Shown here piece by piece: positions 27,149 to 36,487 of a DNA stretch of 64,000 nt. Each line of letters opens with the position of its first letter. The stretch's first letter is position 1. Origin of the DNA: Leeuwenhoekiella blandensis MED217 (lineage in GTDB: Bacteria > Bacteroidota > Bacteroidia > Flavobacteriales > Flavobacteriaceae); the NCBI RefSeq assembly GCF_000152985.1, contig NZ_CH672395.1:3941823-4005822 (forward strand), given 5' to 3'. Under the pieces are notes generated by a model that did no database searches, was not told the origin of the DNA, and was given only the letters and a program-made list of their open reading frames with translations. The position numbers were made by a program, and so were the translations under genes.

Positions 27149-28054
27149 TTATTCCAATTGATCAAAATAGAGTTTGGCACCACGCTCATTCACCTCAAGT
27201 GAAGCGCTTCGGCCCAAAATAAGCGCGCGATTATCCTTTAAATGCCCCGCCGGAAAATCAAAACATACCGGGTAATCGTATTCTTCAACAGCATCCATAA
27301 CTATTTCCTGGGCCGTTTTCCCAAAAGGTGTAGAATTGTCGTGCATACTGGTAAGTCCGCCTACCACCAAGCCGCGTATATTACGCAGCATGCCGTTGCG
27401 TTTTAAATTGACCATCATTCGGTCTACGTGGTATAAATATTCGTCCAGGTCTTCAAGAAACAAAATCTTGTTGGTCGTATCTATGGCAGAGTGGCTTCCG
27501 CAAAGCGAATATAAAATAGAGATATTTCCGCCTACTAGTTCACCTTTTGCTGTTCCCAATCGGTTTAAAGGAGCACTTTCAATGTGATAATGTACGGGCT
27601 TACCAAACCAGGCATTTTCAAGCGTTTGTTTGGCAACAGCAGTATTGCGACCTATTCCCACAGGCATAACTCCGTGAATGGTTTCAAACCCTAATTTGTG
27701 AATTTGAGAATGCAAAACCGTCACATCGCTATATCCTATGATCCATTTAGGATATTTAATGAATTTATAAAAGTTGATCTCATCGATGATACGCACCGTC
27801 CCATAACCTCCTTTTGCACACCAGATCGCGTTGATTTCTTCGTCGTCAAGCATCGCTTGTAAATCTGCTGCGCGCAATGCATCAGAACCACCGTATTGAT
27901 GGTCTGAAGCACCAATGGTTTTTCCTAAAACAGGTTCTAGTCCACAGGCTTCTAAAAGCGCAATTCCTTCTTCCAGATCGTCACGGTCTACTTTACGTGC
28001 GGTACATACAATACCAACTTTATCTCCTTTTTTTAAATAGGGCGGGGTCAACAT
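27149..28054 (-). CDS. LD-carboxypeptidase (peptidase S66)
   Basis: Muramoyl tetrapeptide LD-carboxypeptidase trims the terminal D-Ala from peptidoglycan tetrapeptides during recycling. This 301-residue protein has the nucleophile region WIIGYSDVTVLHSQIHK (S ~105), the opening GDKVGIVCTARKV and a C-terminal part with FLEDLDEYLYHVDRM and DFPAGHLKDNRALILG, including the family's Glu and His. No signal peptide, fitting a cytoplasmic recycling enzyme. Confidence 0.9.
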   Translation of the reverse strand: MLTPPYLKKGDKVGIVCTARKVDRDDLEEGIALLEACGLEPVLGKTIGASDHQYGGSDALRAADLQAMLDDEEINAIWCAKGGYGTVRIIDEINFYKFIKYPKWIIGYSDVTVLHSQIHKLGFETIHGVMPVGIGRNTAVAKQTLENAWFGKPVHYHIESAPLNRLGTAKGELVGGNISILYSLCGSHSAIDTTNKILFLEDLDEYLYHVDRMMVNLKRNGMLRNIRGLVVGGLTSMHDNSTPFGKTAQEIVMDAVEEYDYPVCFDFPAGHLKDNRALILGRSASLEVNERGAKLYFDQLE

Positions 28055-28219
28055 AAACAGCTAAATAGTGCCTAAAGGCTTTAATTTTAAATCGTTAATC
28101 AAGAAAAACAACTACTGCAATCGCCGATTAGTTTGTCAAAAAGCCACAGAAAACACAGTATTGTTTTAAAATGTAATATACCAATATACGCACTAATTAA
28201 ATGAAGTGCCAGTCTGGTT

Positions 28220-28247
28220 TTGTTTATATGCATAAATGGTATCTTTG
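28220..28247 (+). promoter_or_regulatory. metG promoter, TTG-N17-TATCTTTG
   Basis: A TTG at 28220-28222, a 17-bp spacer and TATCTTTG at 28240-28247: the best Bacteroidota promoter match in the window, 22 bases before the metG ATG. Confidence 0.75.
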
Positions 28248-28269
28248 CCGCTGAAATTTTATTCGCATT

Positions 28270-30351
28270 ATGAGTCCGAAACGATATACGATTACCGCCG
28301 CATTACCTTATACCAATGGGCCAATTCACATTGGGCATTTAGCCGGAGTTTATGTTCCTGCAGATATTTATGCCCGCTACCTGAGAGGGATGGGTAAAGA
28401 TGTTGCTTACATCTGCGGTAGTGATGAGCACGGCGTTGCCATTAGCATCAAAGCCAAAAAAGAAGGAATCACTCCGCAAGAAGTGGTAGACAAATACCAC
28501 AAGATCATCAAAGATTCTTTTGAAGATTTTGGGATTTCTTTTGACAATTACTCGCGCACTTCGGCACAAGTACATCACGATACGGCTTCAGAATTTTTCA
28601 AAACGCTTTATGCAAAAGGTGATTTTATTGAAGAAGTGACCGAGCAGCTTTTTGATGCCGAAGCCAATCAATACTTAGCCGATCGTTTTGTAACCGGAAC
28701 ATGCCCAAAATGTGGTCACGAGGAAGCGTATGGTGATCAGTGCGAGAATTGCGGTTCTTCTTTAAATGCAACCGATTTGATCAATCCGAAATCAACCATT
28801 TCTGGATCAAAGCCGGTTTTAAAAGAAACCAGACACTGGTTTTTACCACTGGATCGCTATGAAGATTTTCTAAAAAAATGGATTCTTGACGGACATAAAA
28901 AAGACTGGAAACCGAATGTTTACGGCCAATGTAAATCGTGGATCGACGAAGGTTTACGCCCACGTGCAGTAACCCGTGATCTCGATTGGGGAATTCCTGT
29001 ACCGGTAGATGGCGCCGAAGGTAAAGTGCTTTATGTATGGTTTGATGCCCCAATAGGCTATATTTCTTCAACCAAAGAATGGGCAGCGCGCGAAGGCAAA
29101 AACTGGGAAGACTACTGGAAAGCAGACGACACCAAACTGGTACACTTTATCGGGAAAGACAATATTGTTTTTCACTGTATCATTTTCCCGAGTATGCTGG
29201 AAGCCGAAGGAAGCTATATTTTACCAGATAATGTGCCCGCAAATGAATTTTTGAACTTAGAAGGCAACAAGCTTTCTACTTCAAAAAACTGGGCAGTTTG
29301 GTTGCACGAGTACCTTGAAGAATTTCCGGGGCAGCAGGATGTGTTGCGTTATACGCTTACGGCCAACGCTCCAGAAACTAAAGATAACGACTTTACCTGG
29401 GCAGATTTTCAAGCCAGAAATAACAACGAGCTGGTTGCCATTTTTGGAAACTTCATCAACCGCGTGGTGGTGTTGACCAATAAATATTATGAAGGGAAAA
29501 TTCCGCAGGCGCTTGATTTTAATGCTGAAGACGAAAAAGTCTTAGCCGAAATGAAAGCCTATCCTGCAGTGATCGCGAGTTCTATTGAACGCTACCGTTT
29601 CCGCGAAGCGCAAAACGAACTGATGAATGTTGCGCGCTTAGGAAATAAATACCTGGCTGATGCAGAACCTTGGAAAACCTTCAAAACCGATCCTGAGCGC
29701 ACCAAAACGGTGATGTACATCGCATTGCAAATCGCCGGAACCTTAGCTGTGTTGAGTGAACCGTTTTTACCACACACGGCAAAAACACTCAAGCAAATGC
29801 TAAATATAGAGAGTGAAGATCCGCTTATGCAACTTCCTGAGCCGTTGAGCTGGGAGGTTCTTGGGGAGAAAATAGATTTACTTCCTGTAGGGCACAGCAT
29901 CAACAAAGCTGCACTTCTATTCAGTAAAATAGAAGACGAGCAAATACAAAAACAACTTGACAAATTAGAAGCGACTAAAATGAGTAATCAAGCCGAAAAC
30001 ACTCCGGTAACCCCACAAAAGGACACCATCGAATTTGATGATTTCACCAAGTTAGATTTACGGGTAGGAACTATTCTGGAAGCCGAAAAAATGGCCAAAA
30101 CCAAAAAGCTTTTAATCTTAAAAGTAGATACTGGTCTTGATGTGCGCACCATCGTTTCTGGTATTGCAGAAAGCTTTAAACCGGAAGATATCATTGGTAA
30201 GCAAGTAACCGTTGTGGCCAATTTGGCTCCGCGTAAATTACGTGGTGTAGAAAGCCAGGGAATGATCTTAATGACCGAAGATAAACAAGGAAAACTCGTG
30301 TTTATGAATCCTGACACCGCCGGCGTAAAGAACGGTGAAGCGGTGAGTTAA
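28270..30351 (+). CDS. metG: Methionyl-tRNA synthetase
   Basis: Charges tRNA-Met. 693 residues: class-I signature [12 protein letters not shown] (HIGH at 20-23), zinc ribbon [18 protein letters not shown] (~140-160), [11 protein letters not shown] as the KMSKS equivalent (~334), anticodon-binding helices, and a C-terminal EMAP/Trbp111-type tRNA-binding domain (~585-693, [15 protein letters not shown]). The fused C-terminal domain is usual for long MetG proteins. Confidence 0.97.
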   Translation: MSPKRYTITAALPYTNGPIHIGHLAGVYVPADIYARYLRGMGKDVAYICGSDEHGVAISIKAKKEGITPQEVVDKYHKIIKDSFEDFGISFDNYSRTSAQVHHDTASEFFKTLYAKGDFIEEVTEQLFDAEANQYLADRFVTGTCPKCGHEEAYGDQCENCGSSLNATDLINPKSTISGSKPVLKETRHWFLPLDRYEDFLKKWILDGHKKDWKPNVYGQCKSWIDEGLRPRAVTRDLDWGIPVPVDGAEGKVLYVWFDAPIGYISSTKEWAAREGKNWEDYWKADDTKLVHFIGKDNIVFHCIIFPSMLEAEGSYILPDNVPANEFLNLEGNKLSTSKNWAVWLHEYLEEFPGQQDVLRYTLTANAPETKDNDFTWADFQARNNNELVAIFGNFINRVVVLTNKYYEGKIPQALDFNAEDEKVLAEMKAYPAVIASSIERYRFREAQNELMNVARLGNKYLADAEPWKTFKTDPERTKTVMYIALQIAGTLAVLSEPFLPHTAKTLKQMLNIESEDPLMQLPEPLSWEVLGEKIDLLPVGHSINKAALLFSKIEDEQIQKQLDKLEATKMSNQAENTPVTPQKDTIEFDDFTKLDLRVGTILEAEKMAKTKKLLILKVDTGLDVRTIVSGIAESFKPEDIIGKQVTVVANLAPRKLRGVESQGMILMTEDKQGKLVFMNPDTAGVKNGEAVS

Positions 30352-30378
30352 TGTCTCGATCCAATTTTTATAAATTTT

Positions 30379-30413
30379 AAAAGGGAGGTAGTAATTTTAC
30401 TTCCCTTTTTTTA
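30379..30413 (+). terminator. Rho-independent terminator after metG
   Basis: Arms AAAAGGGAGGTA (30379-30390) and TACTTCCCTTTT (30398-30409), with one G-U pair, followed by T's. Confidence 0.85.
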
Positions 30414-30427
30414 GTATTATTCTTTTT

Positions 30428-32563
30428 ATGACAGCACTTCTCTCCTACCTAAAATCTTCAACCAATCTTCCGGAAACGGGCATCAAAAATGTGTTGCAAC
30501 TTCTTGATGAAGATGCGACCATCCCTTTTATTGCACGTTACCGTAAAGAACGCACCGGGAATTTAGATGAAGTGCAACTGGGCGAAATTGTAAAGTATAA
30601 AGAACAGTTTGAGGCTTTAGAAAAGCGGAAAGTTACCATTCTAAAAGCTTTAGAAGAGCAAGAAGTCTTGACTGTAGAACTTCAAAAGCAAATAGAAAAC
30701 ACAACAGATGCTACTGCTTTAGAAGATCTTTATCTTCCGTATAAAAAGACGCGAAAAACAAAAGCAGATACCGCTCGTGAACAAGGACTAGAACCGCTCG
30801 CCAAAATTATTATGGCGCAAAACACACGCGATCTGGAGCAAGCTGCCGGAAGGTTTTTAAACAACGAAGTGGCATCCATAGAAGAAGCTCTTGAAGGTGC
30901 TCGACACATCATCGCAGAATGGGTGAATGAGCGCAGCGATGTACGCAACTATCTAAGGAACCAAATAGAACGTTATGCACAGATTACTTCTAGGGTAGTA
31001 AAGTCTAAAAAAGACGATGAGAAAGCGCTTAAATACAAAGATTATTTTGATTGGGAAGAGGCCTTAAACCGCATTCCCTCGCATCGCTTTCTGGCACTTT
31101 CTCGTGCGGCTGATGAAGGCTTTGTTCGTTTAAAACTAGATATTGATACCTGTCGCGCTTTAGCTCATATTGCCAATAGAATGATCAAATCACGCGGAGA
31201 TTGTGCTGAGCACATTGAGCTTGCCATTGCTGATGCGTATAAACGTTTGCTGTTTCCGGCGTTGAGCAACGAGGCTTTAAGCACTGCTAAAGAAAAAGCC
31301 GACGCAGAAGCGATTAGTGTTTTTGCAAAGAATTTACGCCAACTGCTTTTAGGTTCGCCACTTGGCGAAAAGCGTATTCTCGCGATCGATCCGGGTTTTA
31401 GAACAGGTTGTAAAGTGGTTTGCCTTGACGAAAATGGCGGTTTACAACATAACGAAACCATTTATCCACACCCTCCTAAAAACGATACCAAAGGCGCCAT
31501 GCGTAAAATCAGTTTTCTGGTAGATGCACACAAGATAGAAGCCATCGCTATTGGCAACGGAACCGCTAGTCGGGAAACCGAACAGTTTATTAAGCGCATG
31601 CAATTTAATCGGGATCTTGAGGTATTTGTGGTGAGCGAGGCCGGTGCAAGTATTTATTCGGCTTCAAAGATCGCGCGAGACGAGTTCCCAAATTATGATG
31701 TGACGGTGCGCGGTGCGGTTTCCATTGGTCGCCGACTTGCAGACCCGCTTGCGGAGTTGGTAAAGATCGATGCAAAATCCATTGGCGTGGGACAGTACCA
31801 ACACGATGTGGATCAAACCAAATTGAAAAACGAACTCGATCGCGTGGTAGAAAGTTGTGTGAACACGGTAGGTGTAAACATCAACACCGCCAGCATTCCG
31901 TTGCTGAGTTATGTTTCTGGAATTGGACCTAAACTGGCTGAAAATATTGTAACCTACAGAGATGAAAACGGTGCTTTCGCTTCGCGGAAAGAAATTTTAA
32001 ATGTTCCGCGTTTGGGTGCTAAAGCTTATGAGCAAGCTGCCGGTTTTTTACGTATCAAGAATGCTGAAAATCCGTTAGATGATTCAGCAGTGCATCCCGA
32101 GCGTTATGCTTTGGTTGAAAAAATGGCTACAAATCTGAAGCTTTCCGTAGCAGAATTGGTAGGCAATAAAACCGTGATCAAAGAATTAAGTCTCGAGGAT
32201 TATGTTTCTGATGAAGTAGGCGAACTTACCCTAAAAGACATTCTTGACGAACTCGAAAAACCTAGTTTGGATCCACGAGAGCCGTCAAAGGCGTTTACCT
32301 TTAATCAAAACATACATAAGATTGAAGATCTCGAGCCCGATCAATTACTTCCCGGGATCGTGAATAACATCACTAACTTTGGCGCCTTTGTAGATATCGG
32401 CATCAAAGAAAGTGGACTGATTCACATTTCAAATCTTGCTGACGGGTATGTGAGTGATGTAAATGCGCACGTAAGCTTACAAGAACAGGTCGTGGTTAAA
32501 GTGCTTGAGGTAGACATTAAACGCAAGCGTATTCAACTTAAATTGCATAAACTGAATGCTTAA
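30428..32563 (+). CDS. tex: Tex-like RNA-binding transcription accessory protein
   Basis: A 711-residue Tex protein: helical N-terminal region, YqgF/RNase H-like domain (ILAIDPGFRTGCKVV ~318), helix-hairpin-helix region (IPLLSYVSGIGPKLAENIV ~492) and C-terminal S1 RNA-binding domain (PGIVNNITNFGAFVDIGIKESGLIHIS ~643). Tex proteins bind nucleic acid and affect transcription. The stop overlaps the start of the next gene by 8 bp, indicating coupling. Confidence 0.96.
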   Translation: MTALLSYLKSSTNLPETGIKNVLQLLDEDATIPFIARYRKERTGNLDEVQLGEIVKYKEQFEALEKRKVTILKALEEQEVLTVELQKQIENTTDATALEDLYLPYKKTRKTKADTAREQGLEPLAKIIMAQNTRDLEQAAGRFLNNEVASIEEALEGARHIIAEWVNERSDVRNYLRNQIERYAQITSRVVKSKKDDEKALKYKDYFDWEEALNRIPSHRFLALSRAADEGFVRLKLDIDTCRALAHIANRMIKSRGDCAEHIELAIADAYKRLLFPALSNEALSTAKEKADAEAISVFAKNLRQLLLGSPLGEKRILAIDPGFRTGCKVVCLDENGGLQHNETIYPHPPKNDTKGAMRKISFLVDAHKIEAIAIGNGTASRETEQFIKRMQFNRDLEVFVVSEAGASIYSASKIARDEFPNYDVTVRGAVSIGRRLADPLAELVKIDAKSIGVGQYQHDVDQTKLKNELDRVVESCVNTVGVNINTASIPLLSYVSGIGPKLAENIVTYRDENGAFASRKEILNVPRLGAKAYEQAAGFLRIKNAENPLDDSAVHPERYALVEKMATNLKLSVAELVGNKTVIKELSLEDYVSDEVGELTLKDILDELEKPSLDPREPSKAFTFNQNIHKIEDLEPDQLLPGIVNNITNFGAFVDIGIKESGLIHISNLADGYVSDVNAHVSLQEQVVVKVLEVDIKRKRIQLKLHKLNA

Positions 32564-33458
32564 AATCGCCTATCACCCTATTTATAAACACCCCTTGCCA
32601 GAAGGACATCGGTTTCCGATGGAAAAATATGACCTACTCCCAAAGCAATTGCTTTGCGAAGGCACCTGTACTGAAGCTAATTTTTTTGAACCCGGCTTTC
32701 CTGAGGAAAAATACCTGACGGCTGTTCACACTCAAGAATATGTCACCAATCTTAAAGCGCTTAATCTGGACCGCAGGGCGATTCGAAAAACGGGATTTCC
32801 ACTCTCTCAGGAGTTGGTAGACCGCGAGCAAATTATCGCTCAAGGTACAATGACGGGTTGTGAATTTGCTTTAAAATATGGGATCGCCTTCAATATTGCC
32901 GGCGGCACACATCATGCCTATTCGGGGCATGGCGAAGCTTTTTGCCTACTTAATGATCAAGCGATTGCAGCGCGGTATCTTCAGTCAAAAGGCCTGGCAA
33001 AACAAATTCTTATTGTTGACCTAGATGTACATCAAGGCAATGGCACAGCCGAGATTTTTCAAGACGACCCTTCTGTTTTTACCTTTTCGATGCACGGTGC
33101 AGGAAATTATCCCTTTAAAAAAGAAACTTCAGATCTTGATATCGCCGTTCCCGATAAAAGTGGTGATGCAGTTTATTTAGCAAAGCTGAAAGAAACGCTT
33201 CCACGTCTAATCGATCAGGTAAAGCCCGATTTTATCTTTTACCTCAGCGGCGTAGATATTTTAGAAACCGATAAACTCGGCAGACTTTCGTGTACGGTTG
33301 AAGGTTGTAAAGAACGCGATCGGTTTGCGTTGTCCTGCTTTCGCGAAAGCGGAATTCCTGTTCAAGTGAGTATGGGTGGCGGCTATTCTCCCGACATCAA
33401 AGTCATTATCGAAGCACATGCAAACACCTACCGACTGGCCCAAGAACTTTACTTTTAA
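32556..33458 (+). CDS. Histone deacetylase-family (AcuC/HDAC-like) hydrolase
   Basis: A 300-residue zinc hydrolase of the arginase/deacetylase superfamily. Active-site residues: the HHAYSGHGEAFCLLND His pair (~117), VDLDVHQGNGTAEIF zinc ligands Asp/His (~156) and LSGVDILETDKLGRLS (zinc Asp). Substrates of bacterial members include acetylated proteins, polyamines and small molecules; not determinable here. The start overlaps the end of tex, so they share an mRNA. Contains the 14-bp palindrome at 33337-33350. Confidence 0.88.
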   Translation: MLKIAYHPIYKHPLPEGHRFPMEKYDLLPKQLLCEGTCTEANFFEPGFPEEKYLTAVHTQEYVTNLKALNLDRRAIRKTGFPLSQELVDREQIIAQGTMTGCEFALKYGIAFNIAGGTHHAYSGHGEAFCLLNDQAIAARYLQSKGLAKQILIVDLDVHQGNGTAEIFQDDPSVFTFSMHGAGNYPFKKETSDLDIAVPDKSGDAVYLAKLKETLPRLIDQVKPDFIFYLSGVDILETDKLGRLSCTVEGCKERDRFALSCFRESGIPVQVSMGGGYSPDIKVIIEAHANTYRLAQELYF

Positions 33459-33501
33459 GGCTTAAAATAAGGGTGATTTCCCCCATTTTGCCTACAAAAA
33501 G

Positions 33502-33531
33502 TTGGTTTGTAAGTATTTATAGCTATTTTTG
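33502..33531 (+). promoter_or_regulatory. Promoter TTG-N19-TATTTTTG for the lipoprotein gene
   Basis: TTG at 33502-33504, 19-bp spacer, TATTTTTG at 33524-33531, 22 bases before the ATG at 33553. Confidence 0.7.
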
Positions 33532-33552
33532 TTAAAACTATTAACAATTAGA

Positions 33553-34095
33553 ATGATGAAAAAAATTATCACCTTTTTTGCCCTTACCCTTTTTGCATTT
33601 GCATTCAACGCTTGTGATGCAATAGATGAACTAACTGAAATAGAAGTAGACACTACGATCACTGAAGATCTTACTATCACAGTTGCTGAAGGAGAAACTA
33701 CTTTTTCTGAATCAGTAAGTATAAGCATTGATGATGAAGATGTTCAAGACAACTTAGATAAAATTGAAAACTTGCAAATTGAAAAACTTACCTATCAAAT
33801 TATTAGCGTAAGTGGTACTGAAGATGTTATTGCTAGCGGAAGCTTTACTGCTGCAAGCAGCACATACCCTTGGTTTTCTACCGGAGATAGTGCTTCTGTA
33901 AATCTAACAACAGCTGCCGCTGATGGAACAGTTTATGAGATCGAAGTAAACCAAACTTTCGTAGATGCTTTTGAAGCAGACTTGAGAAGTGGTGCTACTG
34001 CAACATTATCAGCTTCAGGAACAGTATCTGATGCTCCTGTTACATTTGTTGTACGCATCACGGCTGACGTAAAAGTTACCGTAGACGCGATATAA
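33553..34095 (+). CDS. Secreted lipoprotein of unknown function
   Basis: A 180-residue lipoprotein: signal peptide (MKKIITFFALTLFAFA) with lipobox FNAC, then a beta-rich acidic domain rich in Thr/Ser/Val and few aromatic residues. No recognised domain. The ATG at 33553 is preferred over an upstream in-frame TTG because it places the signal peptide at the N-terminus and fits the promoter. Monocistronic, with its own terminator. Confidence 0.8.
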   Translation: MMKKIITFFALTLFAFAFNACDAIDELTEIEVDTTITEDLTITVAEGETTFSESVSISIDDEDVQDNLDKIENLQIEKLTYQIISVSGTEDVIASGSFTAASSTYPWFSTGDSASVNLTTAAADGTVYEIEVNQTFVDAFEADLRSGATATLSASGTVSDAPVTFVVRITADVKVTVDAI

Positions 34096-34111
34096 AAAAG
34101 AATGAACTTAT

Positions 34112-34144
34112 AAAAAACCCGGTGCATTGGCACCGGGTTTTTTT
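34112..34144 (+). terminator. Strong Rho-independent terminator after the lipoprotein gene
   Basis: Arms AAAAAACCCGGTGC (34112-34125) and GCACCGGGTTTTTT (34130-34143) around a 4-nt loop, then T's. Confidence 0.92.
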
Positions 34145-34230
34145 ATGCAAATTTCACACAAACAGGTAAGTACAGGGAACTCCCTTTAACTTTATCAACT
34201 ATCTTAGGGAGCATTTTAAACGTAATTTTC

Positions 34231-34488
34231 ATGTCTAAACCCGAAAAATCTAAAGCCTACTGGCGCGAAAACAAGAAATATCTAGCTATTTTACTCAGCA
34301 TTTGGTTTGTGGTTTCCTTTGGGTGTGGCATTCTTTTTAAAGACTTACTCAATCGATATAGTTTAGGAGGTTTTAAATTAGGATTTTGGTTTGCGCAACA
34401 AGGAAGCATCTATGTTTTTGTGTTGCTCATCTTCGTTTATGTCTTGCTTATGAACCGGCTTGATAAAAAATACGGCTATAATGAGTAA
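34231..34488 (+). CDS. DUF4212 small subunit of a sodium/solute symporter
   Basis: An 85-residue membrane protein with two hydrophobic helices (LAILLSIWFVVSFGCGILF and a FVLLIFVYVLLM segment). This DUF4212 family is encoded beside large sodium:solute symporters, and here the symporter starts 103 bp downstream. It is thought to be an accessory subunit. Its stop codon lies inside a 57-bp repeat. Confidence 0.9.
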   Translation: MSKPEKSKAYWRENKKYLAILLSIWFVVSFGCGILFKDLLNRYSLGGFKLGFWFAQQGSIYVFVLLIFVYVLLMNRLDKKYGYNE

Positions 34489-34540
34489 ACTACCTCAGGG
34501 CAAGCCTCGGAGTATTAAACCCTTTGGCGGTGCCAATAAA
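34484..34540 (+). repeat. 57-bp dispersed repeat, copy 1
   Basis: Shares 51 of 57 positions with copy 2 at 38394-38450. It starts at the stop codon of the DUF4212 gene and ends with the hairpin TTGGC-GGT-GCCAA; the first half forms an imperfect hairpin around TACCTCAGGG. Confidence 0.85.
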
Positions 34541-34591
34541 AGCCTTTAATCTATTTAAGCAGATTCTTGCTGTAAATTAAACTTTCACATT

Positions 34592-36364
34592 ATGAGCGTT
34601 CAACTTTGGACCTGGATTTTAGTAGGCATCACATTTGCCTTATACTTTGGAATTGCTATTTGGGCTCGGGCCGGCTCTACCAAAGAATTTTATGTAGCCG
34701 GAGGCGGGGTTTCTCCACTAGCCAACGGAATGGCTACCGCAGCCGACTGGATGAGTGCGGCCTCCTTTATCTCGATGGCCGGTATCATCTCTTTTGCGGG
34801 GTACGACGGCTCGGTGTATTTGATGGGTTGGACCGGTGGCTACGTGCTACTCGCACTTCTGCTGGCTCCATACCTACGGAAATTCGGGAAATTTACGGTT
34901 CCTGATTTTATTGGCGATCGTTACTATTCCAACACCGCGCGTACCGTTGCGGTGATCTGTGCGCTCATCGTTTCCTTTACCTATGTTGCCGGGCAAATGC
35001 GCGGCGTGGGAATTGTATTTTCTCAGTTTCTTCAGGTTGAAATCACTACCGGTGTGATCATCGGTATGGCGGTGGTTTTGGTTTTTGCTTTTTTAGGCGG
35101 AATGAAAGGAATCACCTATACTCAAGTGGCGCAATATTGCGTGCTCATTTTTGCTTTTATGGTTCCTGCGATTTTTATTTCGATTCAAATGACGGGAAAT
35201 ATTATTCCTCAAATCGGGATGGGAGGTCGTGTTGAAGACGGTACCTTTCTTCTTGAGAAATTAGATAACCTACACACCCAGCTCGGTTTTAAAGAATATA
35301 CTGAAGGTACCAAATCAACTTGGGATGTCTTTGCGATCACCCTCGCATTGATGGCCGGCACTGCAGGTTTACCGCACGTGATCGTAAGGTTTTTTACGGT
35401 ACCTAATGTAAAAGACGCCCGTAAATCAGCCGGACTCGCACTTTTACTTATCGCGATTTTATACACCACGGCACCGGCGGTTTCTGTTTTTGCGCGTACC
35501 AACCTCATCGAGACGGTAAGCAATCAAGAATATGCATCGCTTCCTGAATGGTTTAAAAACTGGGAGAACATGGGATTGATCGCCTGGTCTGATAAAAATA
35601 AAGATGGAAAAATTCAATATGTAAATGGTGACGCCACCACAGGAAAACCAGAATTTACCGAGGCACGTGGCACTAATGGCGAACGTATCATCACTAACAC
35701 TTCGACTGAAACGAATGAATTGTACGTAGATCGGGATATTATGGTACTCGCCAACCCCGAAATTGCTCAACTTCCTTCTTGGGTCATTGCCCTCGTGGCA
35801 GCCGGTGGACTGGCAGCAGCGCTTTCTACAGCGGCAGGTTTACTTCTTGTAATTTCAACTTCGGTATCTCACGATTTGATCAAAAAACAACTTAAACCCA
35901 ATATTTCAGAAAAAGGCGAATTGCTTGCTGCACGTTTAAGCATTTTAGTTGCAATCATCGTTGCGGGATTATTCGGTATTTATCCGCCGGGATTTGTCGC
36001 CGCTGTTGTCGCATTGGCTTTTGGGCTTGCTGCAGCATCCTTTTTTCCGGCAATCGTGCTGGGGATTTTTGATAAACGTATGAACAAACAAGGCGCCATA
36101 AGCGGAATGATCGTGGGCACCCTATTGATGCTTTTTTATATGATTCGGTTTAAAACCGGATTGATAGGAGTTCTTGAGCCGCTTCCTGCTTCAGAATGGT
36201 GGTTTGGTACTTCTCCAGAGGGTTTTGGTACGTTTGCGATGTTGGTTAACGTGGTCATTTCGGTCACCATAAGTAGGCTTACTCCTGCTCCGCCAGAAGA
36301 CGTGCAAGAGATCGTTGAACGTATACGCATCCCTAGTGGCGCCGGTGAGGCACAGAGCCATTAA
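34592..36364 (+). CDS. Sodium:solute (acetate-type) symporter, large subunit
   Basis: A 590-residue sodium:solute symporter family protein with about 13 membrane helices (TATAADWMSAASFISMAG near residue 48, GTAGLPHVIVRFFTVPNVKDARKSAG near 255, GLAAALSTAAGLLLVISTSVSHDL near 410). It resembles the VC_2705 branch that pairs with a DUF4212 subunit and acs. An insertion of ~70 residues between helices (residues ~305-375) carries DKNKDGKIQY, an EF-hand-like calcium motif. Acetate/monocarboxylate import is inferred from the acs neighbour. Confidence 0.88.
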   Translation: MSVQLWTWILVGITFALYFGIAIWARAGSTKEFYVAGGGVSPLANGMATAADWMSAASFISMAGIISFAGYDGSVYLMGWTGGYVLLALLLAPYLRKFGKFTVPDFIGDRYYSNTARTVAVICALIVSFTYVAGQMRGVGIVFSQFLQVEITTGVIIGMAVVLVFAFLGGMKGITYTQVAQYCVLIFAFMVPAIFISIQMTGNIIPQIGMGGRVEDGTFLLEKLDNLHTQLGFKEYTEGTKSTWDVFAITLALMAGTAGLPHVIVRFFTVPNVKDARKSAGLALLLIAILYTTAPAVSVFARTNLIETVSNQEYASLPEWFKNWENMGLIAWSDKNKDGKIQYVNGDATTGKPEFTEARGTNGERIITNTSTETNELYVDRDIMVLANPEIAQLPSWVIALVAAGGLAAALSTAAGLLLVISTSVSHDLIKKQLKPNISEKGELLAARLSILVAIIVAGLFGIYPPGFVAAVVALAFGLAAASFFPAIVLGIFDKRMNKQGAISGMIVGTLLMLFYMIRFKTGLIGVLEPLPASEWWFGTSPEGFGTFAMLVNVVISVTISRLTPAPPEDVQEIVERIRIPSGAGEAQSH

Positions 36365-36487
36365 AATGATAGAAGTTTAACGCATTTTTATAAAAATTTT
36401 ACAGCAACTGCAGAATTGTTCAAACGCAAACCGATAACGATTTAGTAATTTTAAGGATGATTATCTAAGAACAATCCTAATTCAACC

